64,000 nt of DNA from Anisus vortex (lineage: Eukaryota > Mollusca > Gastropoda > Planorbidae). Of the stretch, positions 54,715-64,000 are shown piece after piece. The translations under genes were made by a program, and so were the position numbers. The notes beneath the pieces are model-generated. The model was not told where the DNA came from. It did not search any database and was given only the letters and a program-made list of their open reading frames with translations. The stretch spans positions 40,943,473 through 41,007,472 of the forward strand of contig OX421502.1 in assembly GCA_949126835.1 (NCBI GenBank). The letters run 5' to 3'. Numbering within the stretch: the first letter of the stretch is position 1; every line of letters starts with the position of its first letter.

Positions 54715-54830
54715 AGTAACTTAATATCATTTAAAACACTTATAGGGATACAGGACTAGACTCAAACCGCGGATAGGACGCAATAACCTTCTCTATAGAA
54801 GGATCGCCTGTAATGTATAAGAAAATGTTT
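54715..54830 (+). mobile_element. LINE 3' tail, plus orientation
   Basis: TAATATCATTTAAAACACTT, AGGACTAGACTCAAACC and GACGCAATAACCTTCTCTAT match the tail family. Confidence 0.75.
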
Positions 54831-54869
54831 ATCTTAAAATATTGTCTTAAGTTCTTTTTAAAAGTGAGG

Positions 54870-55275
54870 ATAGAAATTGTCTGCCTGAGCTGTATGGGAA
54901 GCCGATTCCAGACTTTCGGGCCAGATATTGAAAAGGCTCTCCGACAATGGGCGTCAAAGAGAAAAGGGGCAACTCAACATAACGGAGTGATATTTGCGGA
55001 ACGTAAGAATTGATTAGTTTCTTGCCATAAGAGGACATGTCATTGTTGTCACTGATGGCAAATTATAGCCACTTTGTATTTAATTCTGGCTCTCACAGGG
55101 AGCCAATGGAGCTGACACAGATGAACTGTAGCAGAATCACGCTTTGACATACGCATGGCTAGTCGGGAAACCAGGAAAAGTACAAGACTAAGCTTCCCCT
55201 CAGACCAAAAATTAGCGTAGGACGCAATAATCTTATTTATAGAAGGAGCGTCTGTCATTAATAAGATAAGGCAGA
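54870..55275 (+). mobile_element. Composite repeat ending in a LINE tail
   Basis: 54870-55150 is repetitive-looking unassigned sequence (GATTCCAGACTTTCGGGCCA, CAGGGAGCCAATGGAGCTGA). From about 55160 it joins the LINE tail (AACCAGGAAAAGTACAAGAC, TTAGCGTAGGACGCAATAAT, AGAAGGAGCGTCTGTC). Confidence 0.55.
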
Positions 55276-55789
55276 TTGTCTGTAACATAAGATTATCAAA
55301 ATTATTTTTCGCAAAGAAATTGATATTGAATGAAATTCTTCAACTAATATAAATTTAAATATATCTGCATGTTGTAGTATATCTATTTTTTTTTGTATCG
55401 GATAATGTCCGATTTTCATTTTTTTTAAAATCAGAATATTGCCTCGTTTTGGTGATCCAACTTCCGTTGTCAGTGATTTTAGATTACGCCTCACTTGTTT
55501 ACCCGTTTAGACTCACTTTAGCTAGCTGGAAAGAATGTCCAACAGCGTCAGTAGAAGGAGAAGGGATAGGACAGTACAAACCTGTGAGTGAACGGATTTA
55601 TACATTGTATGTCTACAATAGTTTAAGATAAGATAAGCTATAGTCTAGATCTAGACTAGAGTCATAGAGAAAAGCAAATCTTTTCTTATTCTATTTGCAA
55701 GACACCTACTAATGTTGCATTCTTTTTTACTGTTAAAAAAACTGTGAATCTTCCGACTAGATTGCATTCTTGTCACCAATTTATAAGTG

Positions 55790-56270
55790 TCTTTAAAAGT
55801 ACTGGATGAGACTTACGGCTTCTGAGCCCATTGCGTAGCGATCTTAAGGGGTGTATTAAAAGGGGGGAGGGGGGCATACTAAGACCCTGTCCGAGACTAG
55901 CACCCCACGGCACAGCGATATGGCGTGCCGAGTAACATAGGGTACTATCTTTATCGTGGTAGCTCGCTCGTATACATGTACTGTCGCCCGGTAGCACAAA
56001 TCCCAGACTATAGGTCTGGACATCCAGGCACCTGGGCGGATTTGAGACGTGCTGTTGCGCTCATTGCTTCTTCCCCCGACCTTTCTCGAAGCCTCTAGGC
56101 AATGCAATGATCCTCGGATGCGCACCCATGTCTGTCCCCCAATCGTTAGCCCACCGGTGTACTCTTAATGTAAGCATATCGGCGGTTTACACACTTCGCC
56201 AGACTCTGAGGCCCACGGGAAGTTTTCGATATGTTACTTGGACAGTAGCATCCAGAGAAGACTGAGGAGT
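55790..56270. other. GC-richer block of unknown nature
   Basis: About 480 bases with noticeably higher G+C than the flanks and no recognised protein similarity. The minus-strand open frame of 89 codons (55856-56125) has no identifiable motif. It is directly followed by a LINE 3' end, so it may be part of that element or another repeat. Confidence 0.4.
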
Positions 56271-56274
56271 TTAT

Positions 56275-56570
56275 GTAATAATGCATAAAGCATTAAATTC
56301 TAATTTAAAAATGCAACACAATAACACTATATTACAATGCTCAGATATACATAAGGACAAAAACACTTTTCTTATCCCTTATACAAGAACAAATGCACAT
56401 AAGTACTCTTTCTTCCCGAGTTGTTGCCTGAACAAACCAGGAAAATCAGTAACTTAACATCATTTAAAACACTAATCAAAATACAAGACTAGACTCAGAC
56501 CATGGATGAGCTGAGGACGTAATAATCCTCTTTATAGACGGGGCGGCTGTAATGTATAAGATAAGGCTCG
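56275..56570 (+). mobile_element. LINE 3' end, plus orientation
   Basis: Codes MHKALNSNLK and QCSDIHKDKNTFLIPYTRTN, then HKYSFFPR, with a short gap, followed by the tail CATTTAAAACACTAATCAAA, GACCATGGATGAGCTGAGGA and AATAATCCTCTTTATAGACG. Shows the intact C-terminal reading of the family at 28050-31315. Confidence 0.85.
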
Positions 56571-56798
56571 TTTTTTTCCTGTAATAATAATTTGTAGGCT
56601 ATTGTTGAGTACGACTTATTGTTCGATTGTAAAGGTTTCCAGGGTTTGTAGTTCTTCTAATTGATTTGATGATTTGATGATTTGATGATTTGAAAAATGA
56701 AAAAAACAACTAAGAATTGTATTTTACATTGCATTTTATTCCGTATCGTAAGGCTTGACTAGGCCTTGGCCAATATGAATTTAGTATAAGGCATAGTC

Positions 56799-58603
56799 CA
56801 GCGAATGCGAACCTATGGCATGCGTGCCACAGCTGGCACGCAGAGCCATTTCTGTGGACACGCGGGCATTTACCAAACATGGAATAGCTTAGTTATGGTC
56901 ACACCGCTAGGGATGGAGTTCCTCGATTTAAAACGGCAATTTGGTCGGATCGATAATGCCATTGTCGATTTGTTAGAATACGTTTAGTCTATTTCGTTTA
57001 TTTTTGCAGCTCTTCTTTTTATTTTACTTTTTAAAAAACCATACTCAATATGCTTGTGATTTTAAGCACAGATGTAAATAATCATGCATAATAATTATAA
57101 TTTATAATAATAAATAATAATTTTGCGTTACACGGTTGGTGACATTATGAGAGAAAACCTGGTAAAATTGTTATCTTTGCCTGAAAGAACACAAGGAATA
57201 GAGGATTGTGGCACAAGATATAAAACCAGAATAAGTTGTTTCAGTTACTAGTTAAGGGGCACCTTACATCTGGTTTCATACAGTTCTTTGTTAAAGAAGC
57301 AAAACAATGAAGGAATTTTCTAGCATTGTAGCCGCTGCAAAGGAGATTTTCGGTAATAGATTTGTACAGTTCCGTTAGACGGAGATAACCCTCTGTTTTC
57401 TTACTTCCCTGGATAAAGCCAAATTTAAAGAACTTGATCTTTCTTGCTTATTGTGGTTAGATTTAGGAAATCTGGAAATGGAGCTTTTGGAATTTCAAGA
57501 AAGCTCTATCTGGAAAAATAAAGTCTATTATCTGCGTGAAACACTTGAGAAGATAAAGTATGAACGGATGGAAATGGACAGCTTAGCACAGTTGGTAACT
57601 CTGATGATGAAATCCTTAAAGTGTGGAATTCTCTGCCTAATAATTTCAAGTCGATGAAAGCACTTGGGATTGCACTTCTTATTTTGTTTTGGGTCATCTT
57701 ATGTGTGTGAGCAGCTGTTTTCAACTTTAAATTATATAAAATCTGATAGAAGAAACAGACTGACAGATGACATGAGTGCTGCATGTCTCGCTCTTAAAGT
57801 TATGGGGTATGAGCCAAGGCTTGACAAATTATCAGCATGCACACAACAGCAAAAATCACATTAACTATGCAAAATCATGCCAAATGCATAAAGTTAACTG
57901 TTAACTGTAATCGTAATATATGTTTTTTTTTTATATATTAAGGCTGTTTGTATCAATCAAAGATCTGTTAATCTGTTATTCTTTTTGGACAAAAGATGTT
58001 AATTAGTTCGGTCATTTGTATGAGCTGTTTTTTTTTTTCTAAAGTAAAACCTCGGTATTTAGTTTTAAACTAAAACAATACAAATCAAATGTACGCTCAG
58101 TCCTTCTCTATGCTGCAGAGACCTGGAAGACCAATACCAAAACCGAAAGCCGCCTCAGATGATTTGAAGGAAGAGAACTGGAATAAACTTCATCATCGAA
58201 GAAATCAAGAAAAGAAGATGGAGATGGCTGGGTCACATCCTTCGCATGGACAAAAAGAGGCTCCCAAGCAAAGCATTGAAATGGACACCACCAGAATAAA
58301 GGCGAAGGGGAAGACCAATGGGAACGTGGAGGAGGACAATGGACGAGGAAGCAAAGGCCGCCAACAGAACATGGCATGAAATCAGATGGCTCGCCCAGGA
58401 TAGGGAGGCCTGGCGGAACTTTGTTGCTGCCTTATGCTCCACGGGGAGCGATAAAGAATAAGAGAGATTTTGTTTTCATTGCTGTGTTGGCACGTGGAAA
58501 GAACTAAGTTGGTCTTGTATTGTACTTTGGGCACGTTGAAAGAACTAAGTTGGTCTTGTATTGTACTTTGGGCACGCGGCCTCAAAAAGGTTCGCCATCA
58601 CTG
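56799..58603 (+). mobile_element. hAT transposon relic with 8-bp target duplication
   Basis: Termini CAGCGAATGCGAACCTATGG (left) and, reverse complement of the right end, CAGTGATGGCGAACCTTTTT. Flanks GCATAGTC (56791-56798) and GCCTAGTC (58604-58611) match at seven of eight positions. The plus strand carries a transposase relic at about 57300-57860. It ends with the hAT C-terminal dimerisation block FGSSYVCEQLFSTLNYIKSD, then RRNRLTDDMSAACLALKVMG. Upstream frames are broken (for example near 57380 and 57655). The element also contains a LINE fragment at 58085-58465. Confidence 0.87.
58085..58465 (+). mobile_element. LINE fragment inserted in the hAT relic
   Basis: One frame reads LYAAETWKTNTKTESRLR; another gives EEIKKRRWRWLGHILRMDKK, followed by RRRGRPMGTWRRTMDEEAK and WLAQDREAWRNFVAALCS. 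These are in the standard order of a LINE ORF2 C-terminus. Confidence 0.82.
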
Positions 58604-58609
58604 GCCTAG

Positions 58610-59460
58610 TCCTAATTAGTATAGTTCATAAGAATCAATATAGTAATATCTGCTAAACGGAATATCAAATTATCAATATAAATTTGCCTAAAACTATGCT
58701 ATCTATTCATTCATCATTCATCATAATCATGTTAACTAACTTTGCTCGTCCATTTAATTGTTACCCAGGCAACGGAGTAAACATCACGTTGGAATTGAAT
58801 TAAATTTTATTGACGTTATAAATTTTTATTTATTATTTATTTATGTTTTATGTACATAGGTCTGTTTTGAAATAAACAAATATTGTATACCCACGCAATG
58901 TCATTATTATTGATAAACATAATTCCCATTACTTAACATACGTGCTATCCGTAAACTTAGATCCCATTATTAACACTTAAAAAGTAAAACAAAATACTGA
59001 TGTAAATAAAGCATTAAATGAAGATAACGATCAAAATAAACCTCACCTTGTTTCAGCGTCTTGTTAGTTTCATTGTATGCTCAACACGCGACTGAAATCT
59101 GGCAATACTAGAAAATATTTTCTTCTTTCTTTTTTTTTTTGCGTTTCACGTACTGCTTAGGAGATGGATAAACTTGACCTTGGTTTTTTGTTTCTTGGCA
59201 AATATACTTTATGTAGGCTACGCCTGTTTAGGGGTTGAAATGGGAGAGTTTGATATGGGAGAGTGGGTTTAATGATCTCTATTTGCCTGTGGGATAAAAA
59301 ATGTGTGTTTGTATTATATTTATATGTCATTGTAATGGAACATGTTCAAAAACGAAATTAATTTTCAATTTAAACAATACAACTAAAAGACTGATTTTAA
59401 TTTTAATATATTTCTTCGCTTTGTTTCATTTCAACATTTCTTTTTTTAATTTCTTTGTCT
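58610..59460. other. AT-rich intergenic sequence, nothing recognised
   Basis: Upstream of the small plus-strand gene; may contain its promoter and 5' untranslated exon. A pyrimidine tract at 59436-59465 leads to the acceptor of its first coding exon. Confidence 0.35.
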
Positions 59461-59472
59461 CCCGTAGTCTTA

Positions 59473-60726
59473 ATGGACTGGTCAGAACTGGTTGTCCTGT
59501 CCATGGACGAACCTTGCGCTGCTCTAACCTTGTTTATCATCGGAGCTGCTTTCATTAATGTAGCTAGCAGTCAGGTGCATTTCTGCATAGCTTTACTGGA
59601 GAGCTTTGGTGTAAGTGTAAAGGACATCTTTAGTTACCAAACATAATTGTCAAGGACATTTGTTGTTATTAAACATAAGTGTCAAGGACATTTCTAGTTA
59701 CCAAACATAAGTGTCAAGGACATTAATACTTACCAAACAAAAGTTTCAAGGACATTTATAGTTACCAAACATAATGTCACGAACATGTTTAGTTACCAAA
59801 CATACGTTATAAGGGCATTTGTAGTTACCAAACATAATGTCAAGGACATTTGTAGTTACCAAACATAAGTGTGAATGACATTTGTTGTTACCAAACATAA
59901 GTGTCAAGGACATTTTTAGTTACCAACCATTTAACATCACATTGTCGTATGGGTTATTGGGGGGGGGGGGTCTTATCCACAATTTGGTTATGACGCAATA
60001 AGTGGGTAACTGTGCAGCAGTAATTTAAATGGCGGTTTACATAATTGCGAAATTTAAACCTTTGTCTCATATAATTGTTTGTAACCATTTGTATTGAATT
60101 GCTGCAATTTAATTTTGGAACATTTAGAAATGAGCTCTGTTGAAATCGTTTGATTAAAAAAAAACTATCATGAATTGTTCAGGTGACCTCTTCGTAACGC
60201 CTCATCTGTGTTCTACGTCAGACTTATCTCAACAACACTTTGTCTTCTGCTTAGGATTTCTTAGAAAAACTTTTATTTCTGCTGCAACTTTTAAAGAAAT
60301 TTTAATACGTTTTAAACAAATCTACGATATAGATCTTTGTATTTAAGTTGAACGTATATTCTTTGTTTTTGTTTTTCTTCAGATGACGAATGCCGGGAAT
60401 GTGATAGGCTACCTTATGTCCTTTTTTGTCTTTTTTTTTGTGTGGATTGACCTAATTCTTCTGTCTCACCTGAAGGCTTGGGCCATGCCTGCATTAAGGT
60501 TAGGTTCCTGGTAAGTTCAACTTGAACAAAGTCCTCCTTTAAAGATGATTCAAGAATGCCTTCTCTATATAATAGCGTTTTATCATATTTCAATATATTT
60601 ATTCTCTTTAGGACTAAGTAGACTATAGGCCTATTTTTAATACTCTGTTTAGTGCCCCCTTTTATGTCCTTGACCTTTAGGTGGCTGACCAAGCTGGTGG
60701 TCGTCCTCAAGAGAATGTACGAGTAG
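59473..60726 (+). CDS. Small predicted multi-pass membrane protein, 103 residues, unrecognised
   Basis: Three coding exons with consistent phases: 59473-59610, 60383-60510 and 60681-60726 (TAG). The first coding exon follows an acceptor (CTCCCGTAG, ending 59467), so upstream exons, coding or not, may exist. The protein starts MDWSELVVLSMDEPCAALTL. It has a hydrophobic segment at about residues 17-40 (LTLFIIGAAFINVASSQVHF) and a strongly hydrophobic one at about 53-74 (VIGYLMSFFVFFFVWIDLIL). A weaker one (LTKLVVVLK) lies near the basic C-terminus. Two to three membrane spans are likely. I do not recognise the family. An AATAAA lies at 60938-60943. Clean splice sites and frame make it a reasonable gene, but it could be part of a longer transcript. 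Confidence 0.6.
59615..59930. repeat. ~31-bp minisatellite, intron 1 of the small membrane-protein gene
   Basis: About nine variable copies of TTACCAAACATAAGTGTCAA plus GGACATTTGTA; it starts at the splice donor and the last bases of exon 1. Confidence 0.9.
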
Positions 60727-60937
60727 GATGTAGAGGAACTTCAGCAACCTCCCCAACACAGGCATGGTCGAAATCATGAGCTATGATAACACACATGAGC
60801 TATGATAACACACTTGATAAAACCCTCTCACTAGTATCGCTCTCAATATAGCACTTTAAATATAGCAGAACAAAATAATTCGAAAGCGTACCAAGGTAGT
60901 ACCATCCAAAATCAAACATAGAGTTTAAAATTAACAA

Positions 60938-60943
60938 AATAAA
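60938..60943 (+). terminator. Polyadenylation signal
   Basis: AATAAA about 210 bases after the stop codon of the small membrane-protein gene. Confidence 0.5.
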
Positions 60944-61058
60944 TAGAAACTGGACTATAAAGTTTTTCTATGTTTATTTATTTCCTTATTTTTCATTTTC
61001 TTATGTACATTTTCTGATTGTACGTTCCTTGTCCAGTCTTCTCTATCGTTATCTTTAC

Positions 61059-61264
61059 CAGGGGTCGGCAACCTTTTAATAATAGCTTGCCAAAGTAGGA
61101 TTTCTAATTAATCCAGCGTGCCAACATCTTAGAGCTCATGCTGCTCTCGCAGTCGTTTTTTTTATCGAATATGCCTTAATTGACTTTTCGGGAGTCTTCC
61201 GGTGCCATTTAAAATCGTCAAGCGTGCCCAGTCTGGTATGCTTGCCATAGGTTGCCGACCCTTG
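61059..61264. mobile_element. 206-bp hAT-type MITE
   Basis: Ends CAGGGGTCGGCAACC and (reverse complement) CAAGGGTCGGCAACC. Flanks ATCTTTAC and GTCTACAC agree at five of eight positions. Same family as 36722-36928, opposite internal orientation. Confidence 0.82.
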
Positions 61265-61433
61265 GTCTACACAGCACTTTAGAAAAATACCAAAAACCAA
61301 GTGGGAGAAATGTGTAGTTTCGAACAAAAAGAGAAATTTTATTGTTGCTCCTAGCCAGTGACGACATTGTTTCACAGCAAGGTGTAGTTACATTAATTAG
61401 GGATAACTGGAACACTTTTTCTAACGTGTAAAA

Positions 61434-62975
61434 CAGGGGTCTCCAAACTTTTCAGCCCGAGGGCCGCATTAACTATCAAACAGCAGTTCGGGGGCCGACT
61501 ACACACTCGAGGTCCGAATAAAAAAGAATCAAAACATGGATGTTGTTTTTAATTATTTATTTAATATTATTTTATTCATTTAATATTTAATAACAAATTG
61601 TTACACAACACATGAACACCTGTATGGAAATGTAGATAAATTGTTTCATGGATGCCAAAAAAGCAGAAATTTCTGGTTTAAGATTTGATGTCTCTAACAT
61701 CAACAGTGACCTGAGATTATCATCGGGCAAGTTGGTTCTCAAATTGTTTCTCACGTAGGTATGTTGTTCCAATGATTAAAAGGTACATTGATGCATACGT
61801 TTTGACATTAGGAAAGTCTAGCTTGGGCAAAAACTGGTAAAACCCACCAGTTCTTCTTTGAACTTGTCCTTAAGGTGGTCATTTGCTTGCAACTCAATGA
61901 CCTCCAATTGCAGTTCATCTGGGCAACTGGCCACATCAAACCCCGTTTGAAACAGTCTCACTTTTTCTGCCTTTGAATCTTAGTCAGAAAACTGCTCCTG
62001 ATCTCGCATGCAAAAATGACGCGGGGAACTCAGCTGTTGGTTCAGTCATGACGTTGAAGACCTTGCACTGCTGAAAGTGCGTCAAGTTGTTGGGCTGTAC
62101 TTGTTTCGAAAACAATACAAGTTGGGATCTAAAATCTAAAGGCCCTCAGGTGGGTGTATAGATCAGAAGCTAGATTTTCCTCTCATTGTAGTATTAGGCT
62201 CAGAAAATGTAAATTACTAGTAGAGACTAATTTTCATACCCACTCTTCATCAGACAGTAATGGCTGTGGCTTGCCTTTACTTTCTAGGAAGTCTAATGTT
62301 TCCTTTCTTAACTTAAATACTCTGCTCTGAACCTAGCCATCTTATAAGTGCTGAGTAATATGGTAAATCTTGCAATTCTGTGTCTGTATCTTTCAACATG
62401 TCTCTGCAATGTCTATGGTTGAGCCCGTGTGGCCTTCTTAAGATCACCATCTTCAATACACTTCTAATGTCCAAATATTTAGCACACAAAGCTTGCTGGT
62501 GAATAATACAGTGTAGAAACATTGGCTGTGGAATGTTTTTAACTTTACACATCTGCTTCACTGTACAACAAAGCCTTTCTATATGCCACTTATGTTATTT
62601 CCTACATCAACAGTCAGGCAACTGAGGCAACTGAGGCTAGTCCAGTCCAAGTTATAATCTGCAAATGTCATTGAATATATCCTGTCCAGTAACAGTGCCA
62701 TACTCCGCCACTAGATGGCGTTATATCAACTCATTGAATGTAGATGGAGTTTGAAAAAGTAAGCAGCGAATAAGATTTTTACAATGTAGTGATCGGTTGG
62801 ATAACATAACGACTACTGCTCATCTCTAATTTAATTCGGTAAAAACATAACTTCCATGTAAGTAGGCGGTGGCTAATCTTGGCAGGATATAGATAAATTT
62901 CCGTAATATTTTTCGTAGCTGAAAAGGTCTCCGCGGGCCGCATGCGGCCCGCGGGCCGTAGTTTGGAGACCCCTG
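61434..62975 (-). mobile_element. hAT transposon relic with perfect 8-bp target duplication
   Basis: Termini CAGGGGTCTCCAAACTTTTC (left) and (right, reverse complement) CAGGGGTCTCCAAACTACGG. Both are followed by GGGCCGCA-type blocks, and the flanks are GTGTAAAA on both sides (61426-61433 and 62976-62983). The minus strand carries a transposase relic. CKVKNIPQPMFLHCIIHQQA and DLPYYSALIRWLGSEQ (62561-62313) fit the catalytic-core region of the GTF2IRD2/ZMYM-like hAT family. RTNLPDDNLRSLLMLETSNL (about 61750-61670) is near the C-terminus. Frames are broken between them. Confidence 0.92.
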
Positions 62976-62999
62976 GTGTAAAAGATCGAAAAAATAAAC

Positions 63000-63235
63000 A
63001 CCCTTTATGTGACACATTGATGAATGGATAACAGTTTCAGTGATTGTATTTTAGTGTTTAGTTGGAACTTTTTAAAAACAACAACAACCTTAATAATAAA
63101 AAAAAGCAAAAGAAAAATATTTAACCAATTCAGCAATATGTGTGATATAATACAAAATTGTTTTGGAAGGCGTTGAATTAACTTTGTTCCGATCGGTCAA
63201 AGCTATATATGTTAGTGATGTTATTTATAAACAAA
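63000..63235. other. AT-rich intergenic sequence, nothing recognised
   Basis: No exon or repeat is recognised here, nor in 63310-63670. Confidence 0.35.
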
Positions 63236-63239
63236 CAAA

Positions 63240-63305
63240 AGTAAAGTATCCCGTCGTACCTTTTTGCTCCATAGGGCCGTTAAAGCAGCGTTCACCTGTT
63301 TCACT
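63240..63305 (-). mobile_element. SINE fragment
   Basis: GTAAAGTATCCCGTCGTACC, CCATAGGGCCGTTAAAGCAG and GTTCACCTGTTTCAC match the 3' end of the SINE family. Confidence 0.65.
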
Positions 63306-63689
63306 ATTTATAAACAAACTTCCGGTAATTCTATTAATATCTATAGCCTTTGTTGATGATACAGAAGTACACATTTAGAAAGACTATTTATGTAAGGAGA
63401 GATAACTCATGGGAAACTTATTTAGCAGAAACGTTTATTTTAACTTCAATTTACTTTTTTTTTTTCATGATTGGTAAAGTCAGATTCTTACGTCATCAAA
63501 ATATTTATTTTACGGCATTCAATTTGCTTATGTTTTTTTTTACTGCAAATTTCAAATTCAGAAAAATATTTAATAAAATATTTTTTCACATTCGAAGAGA
63601 AACATTATCATATATAATATATAAAATATTTTGTTTATTTTAATCATATTAATTGGTTAATTAAAAAACTCTATATTTGACCATGCAAG

Positions 63690-64000
63690 AAATAATTCAC
63701 AAGAAAAGATCCAATAATATTGTACAATACAATGAAACGAAAAAAATATACAAAAAACGTCAACTAGACTCAATAAGACTTGACATCTATTTGTTTCAAA
63801 AAGTCCTAGACTAGACTCAATAAGACTTGACATCTATTTGTTTCAAAAAGTCCTAGACTAGACTCAAAAAGACTTGACATCTATTTGTTTCAAAAGTCCT
63901 AAACTAGACGCAATAAGACGTGACATCTATTTGTTTCAAAAGTCCTAAACTAGACTCAATAAGACGTGACATCTATTTGTTTCAAAAAACCTAAACTAAA
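63690..64000 (-). repeat. ~47-bp tandem array homologous to the 3' end of the unrecognised gene
   Basis: Preceded by AAAAGATCCAATAAT and AATACAATGAAACGA, which correspond to AAAAGATCCAATAAA and TTACAATGAAACAA at 42425-42465. The array repeats (plus strand) AGACTTGACATCTATTTGTT and AAACTAGACTCAATA about six times to the window end. It therefore resembles the 3' UTR/stop region at 42420-42562 and may be the 3' end of a paralogue lying to the right on the minus strand. Confidence 0.8.

Noticed and set aside
57451..57864. Host gene with hAT-like C-terminus (domesticated transposase)
   Set aside because: Frames are broken at several points and the sequence lies between hAT ends with an 8-bp duplication, so it is a transposon relic and not a domesticated gene.

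Overview
This is nuclear DNA of an animal, most likely a mollusc and probably a gastropod. That placement is inference: the genes are split by GT-AG introns, the DNA is AT-rich, animal genes (NFXL1-like, CEP44-like) sit beside a cyclopropane-fatty-acid-synthase/coclaurine-N-methyltransferase-like gene of a kind absent from mammals, and there are tRNA-headed SINEs, many LINE fragments and hAT-type DNA transposons. No species name can be proved from the sequence alone. Nothing looks bacterial or viral.

Layout. 203-3576 (minus): first five coding exons of an NFXL1-like zinc-finger gene that runs off the left edge. 3.6-7.5 kb: intergenic, with a hAT-type MITE, SINE and LINE pieces. 7589-17490 (plus): complete nine-exon CEP44 homologue with minisatellites in most introns and an in-frame hexapeptide repeat in the last exon. 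19816-31507 (minus): complete seven-exon, 340-residue CFAS/CNMT-like SAM methyltransferase. Its introns hold two very large minisatellites (38 bp and 25 bp units), and its 4.7 kb first intron holds a LINE split by a 2.16 kb TIR element that is itself split by a 1.17 kb TIR element. 31.5-42.3 kb: intergenic, with a nearly full-length broken LINE (about 32.85-36.67 kb), a SINE, MITEs and a cytochrome P450 pseudogene. 42531-51317 (minus): a seven-exon gene of about 353 residues that I do not recognise; one intron contains a minisatellite interrupted by a 2.5 kb TIR element with two further elements inside it. 52.3-58.6 kb: broken LINEs (one L2-like) and a hAT relic with an 8-bp target duplication. 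59473-60726 (plus): a small three-exon predicted membrane protein. 61.0-63.0 kb: a hAT MITE and a hAT transposon relic with a perfect 8-bp target duplication. 63.68-64.0 kb: a tandem array matching the 3' end of the unrecognised gene, which may mark a paralogue beyond the right edge.

The host genes show no operon-like cooperation. NFXL1-like and CEP44-like are divergent, and CEP44-like and the methyltransferase are convergent. The dominant theme is repeats: nearly every intron carries a minisatellite, and several transposons have inserted into those arrays or into each other. Exon coordinates come from reading splice sites and reading-frame continuity by eye; no alignment or RNA evidence was available.
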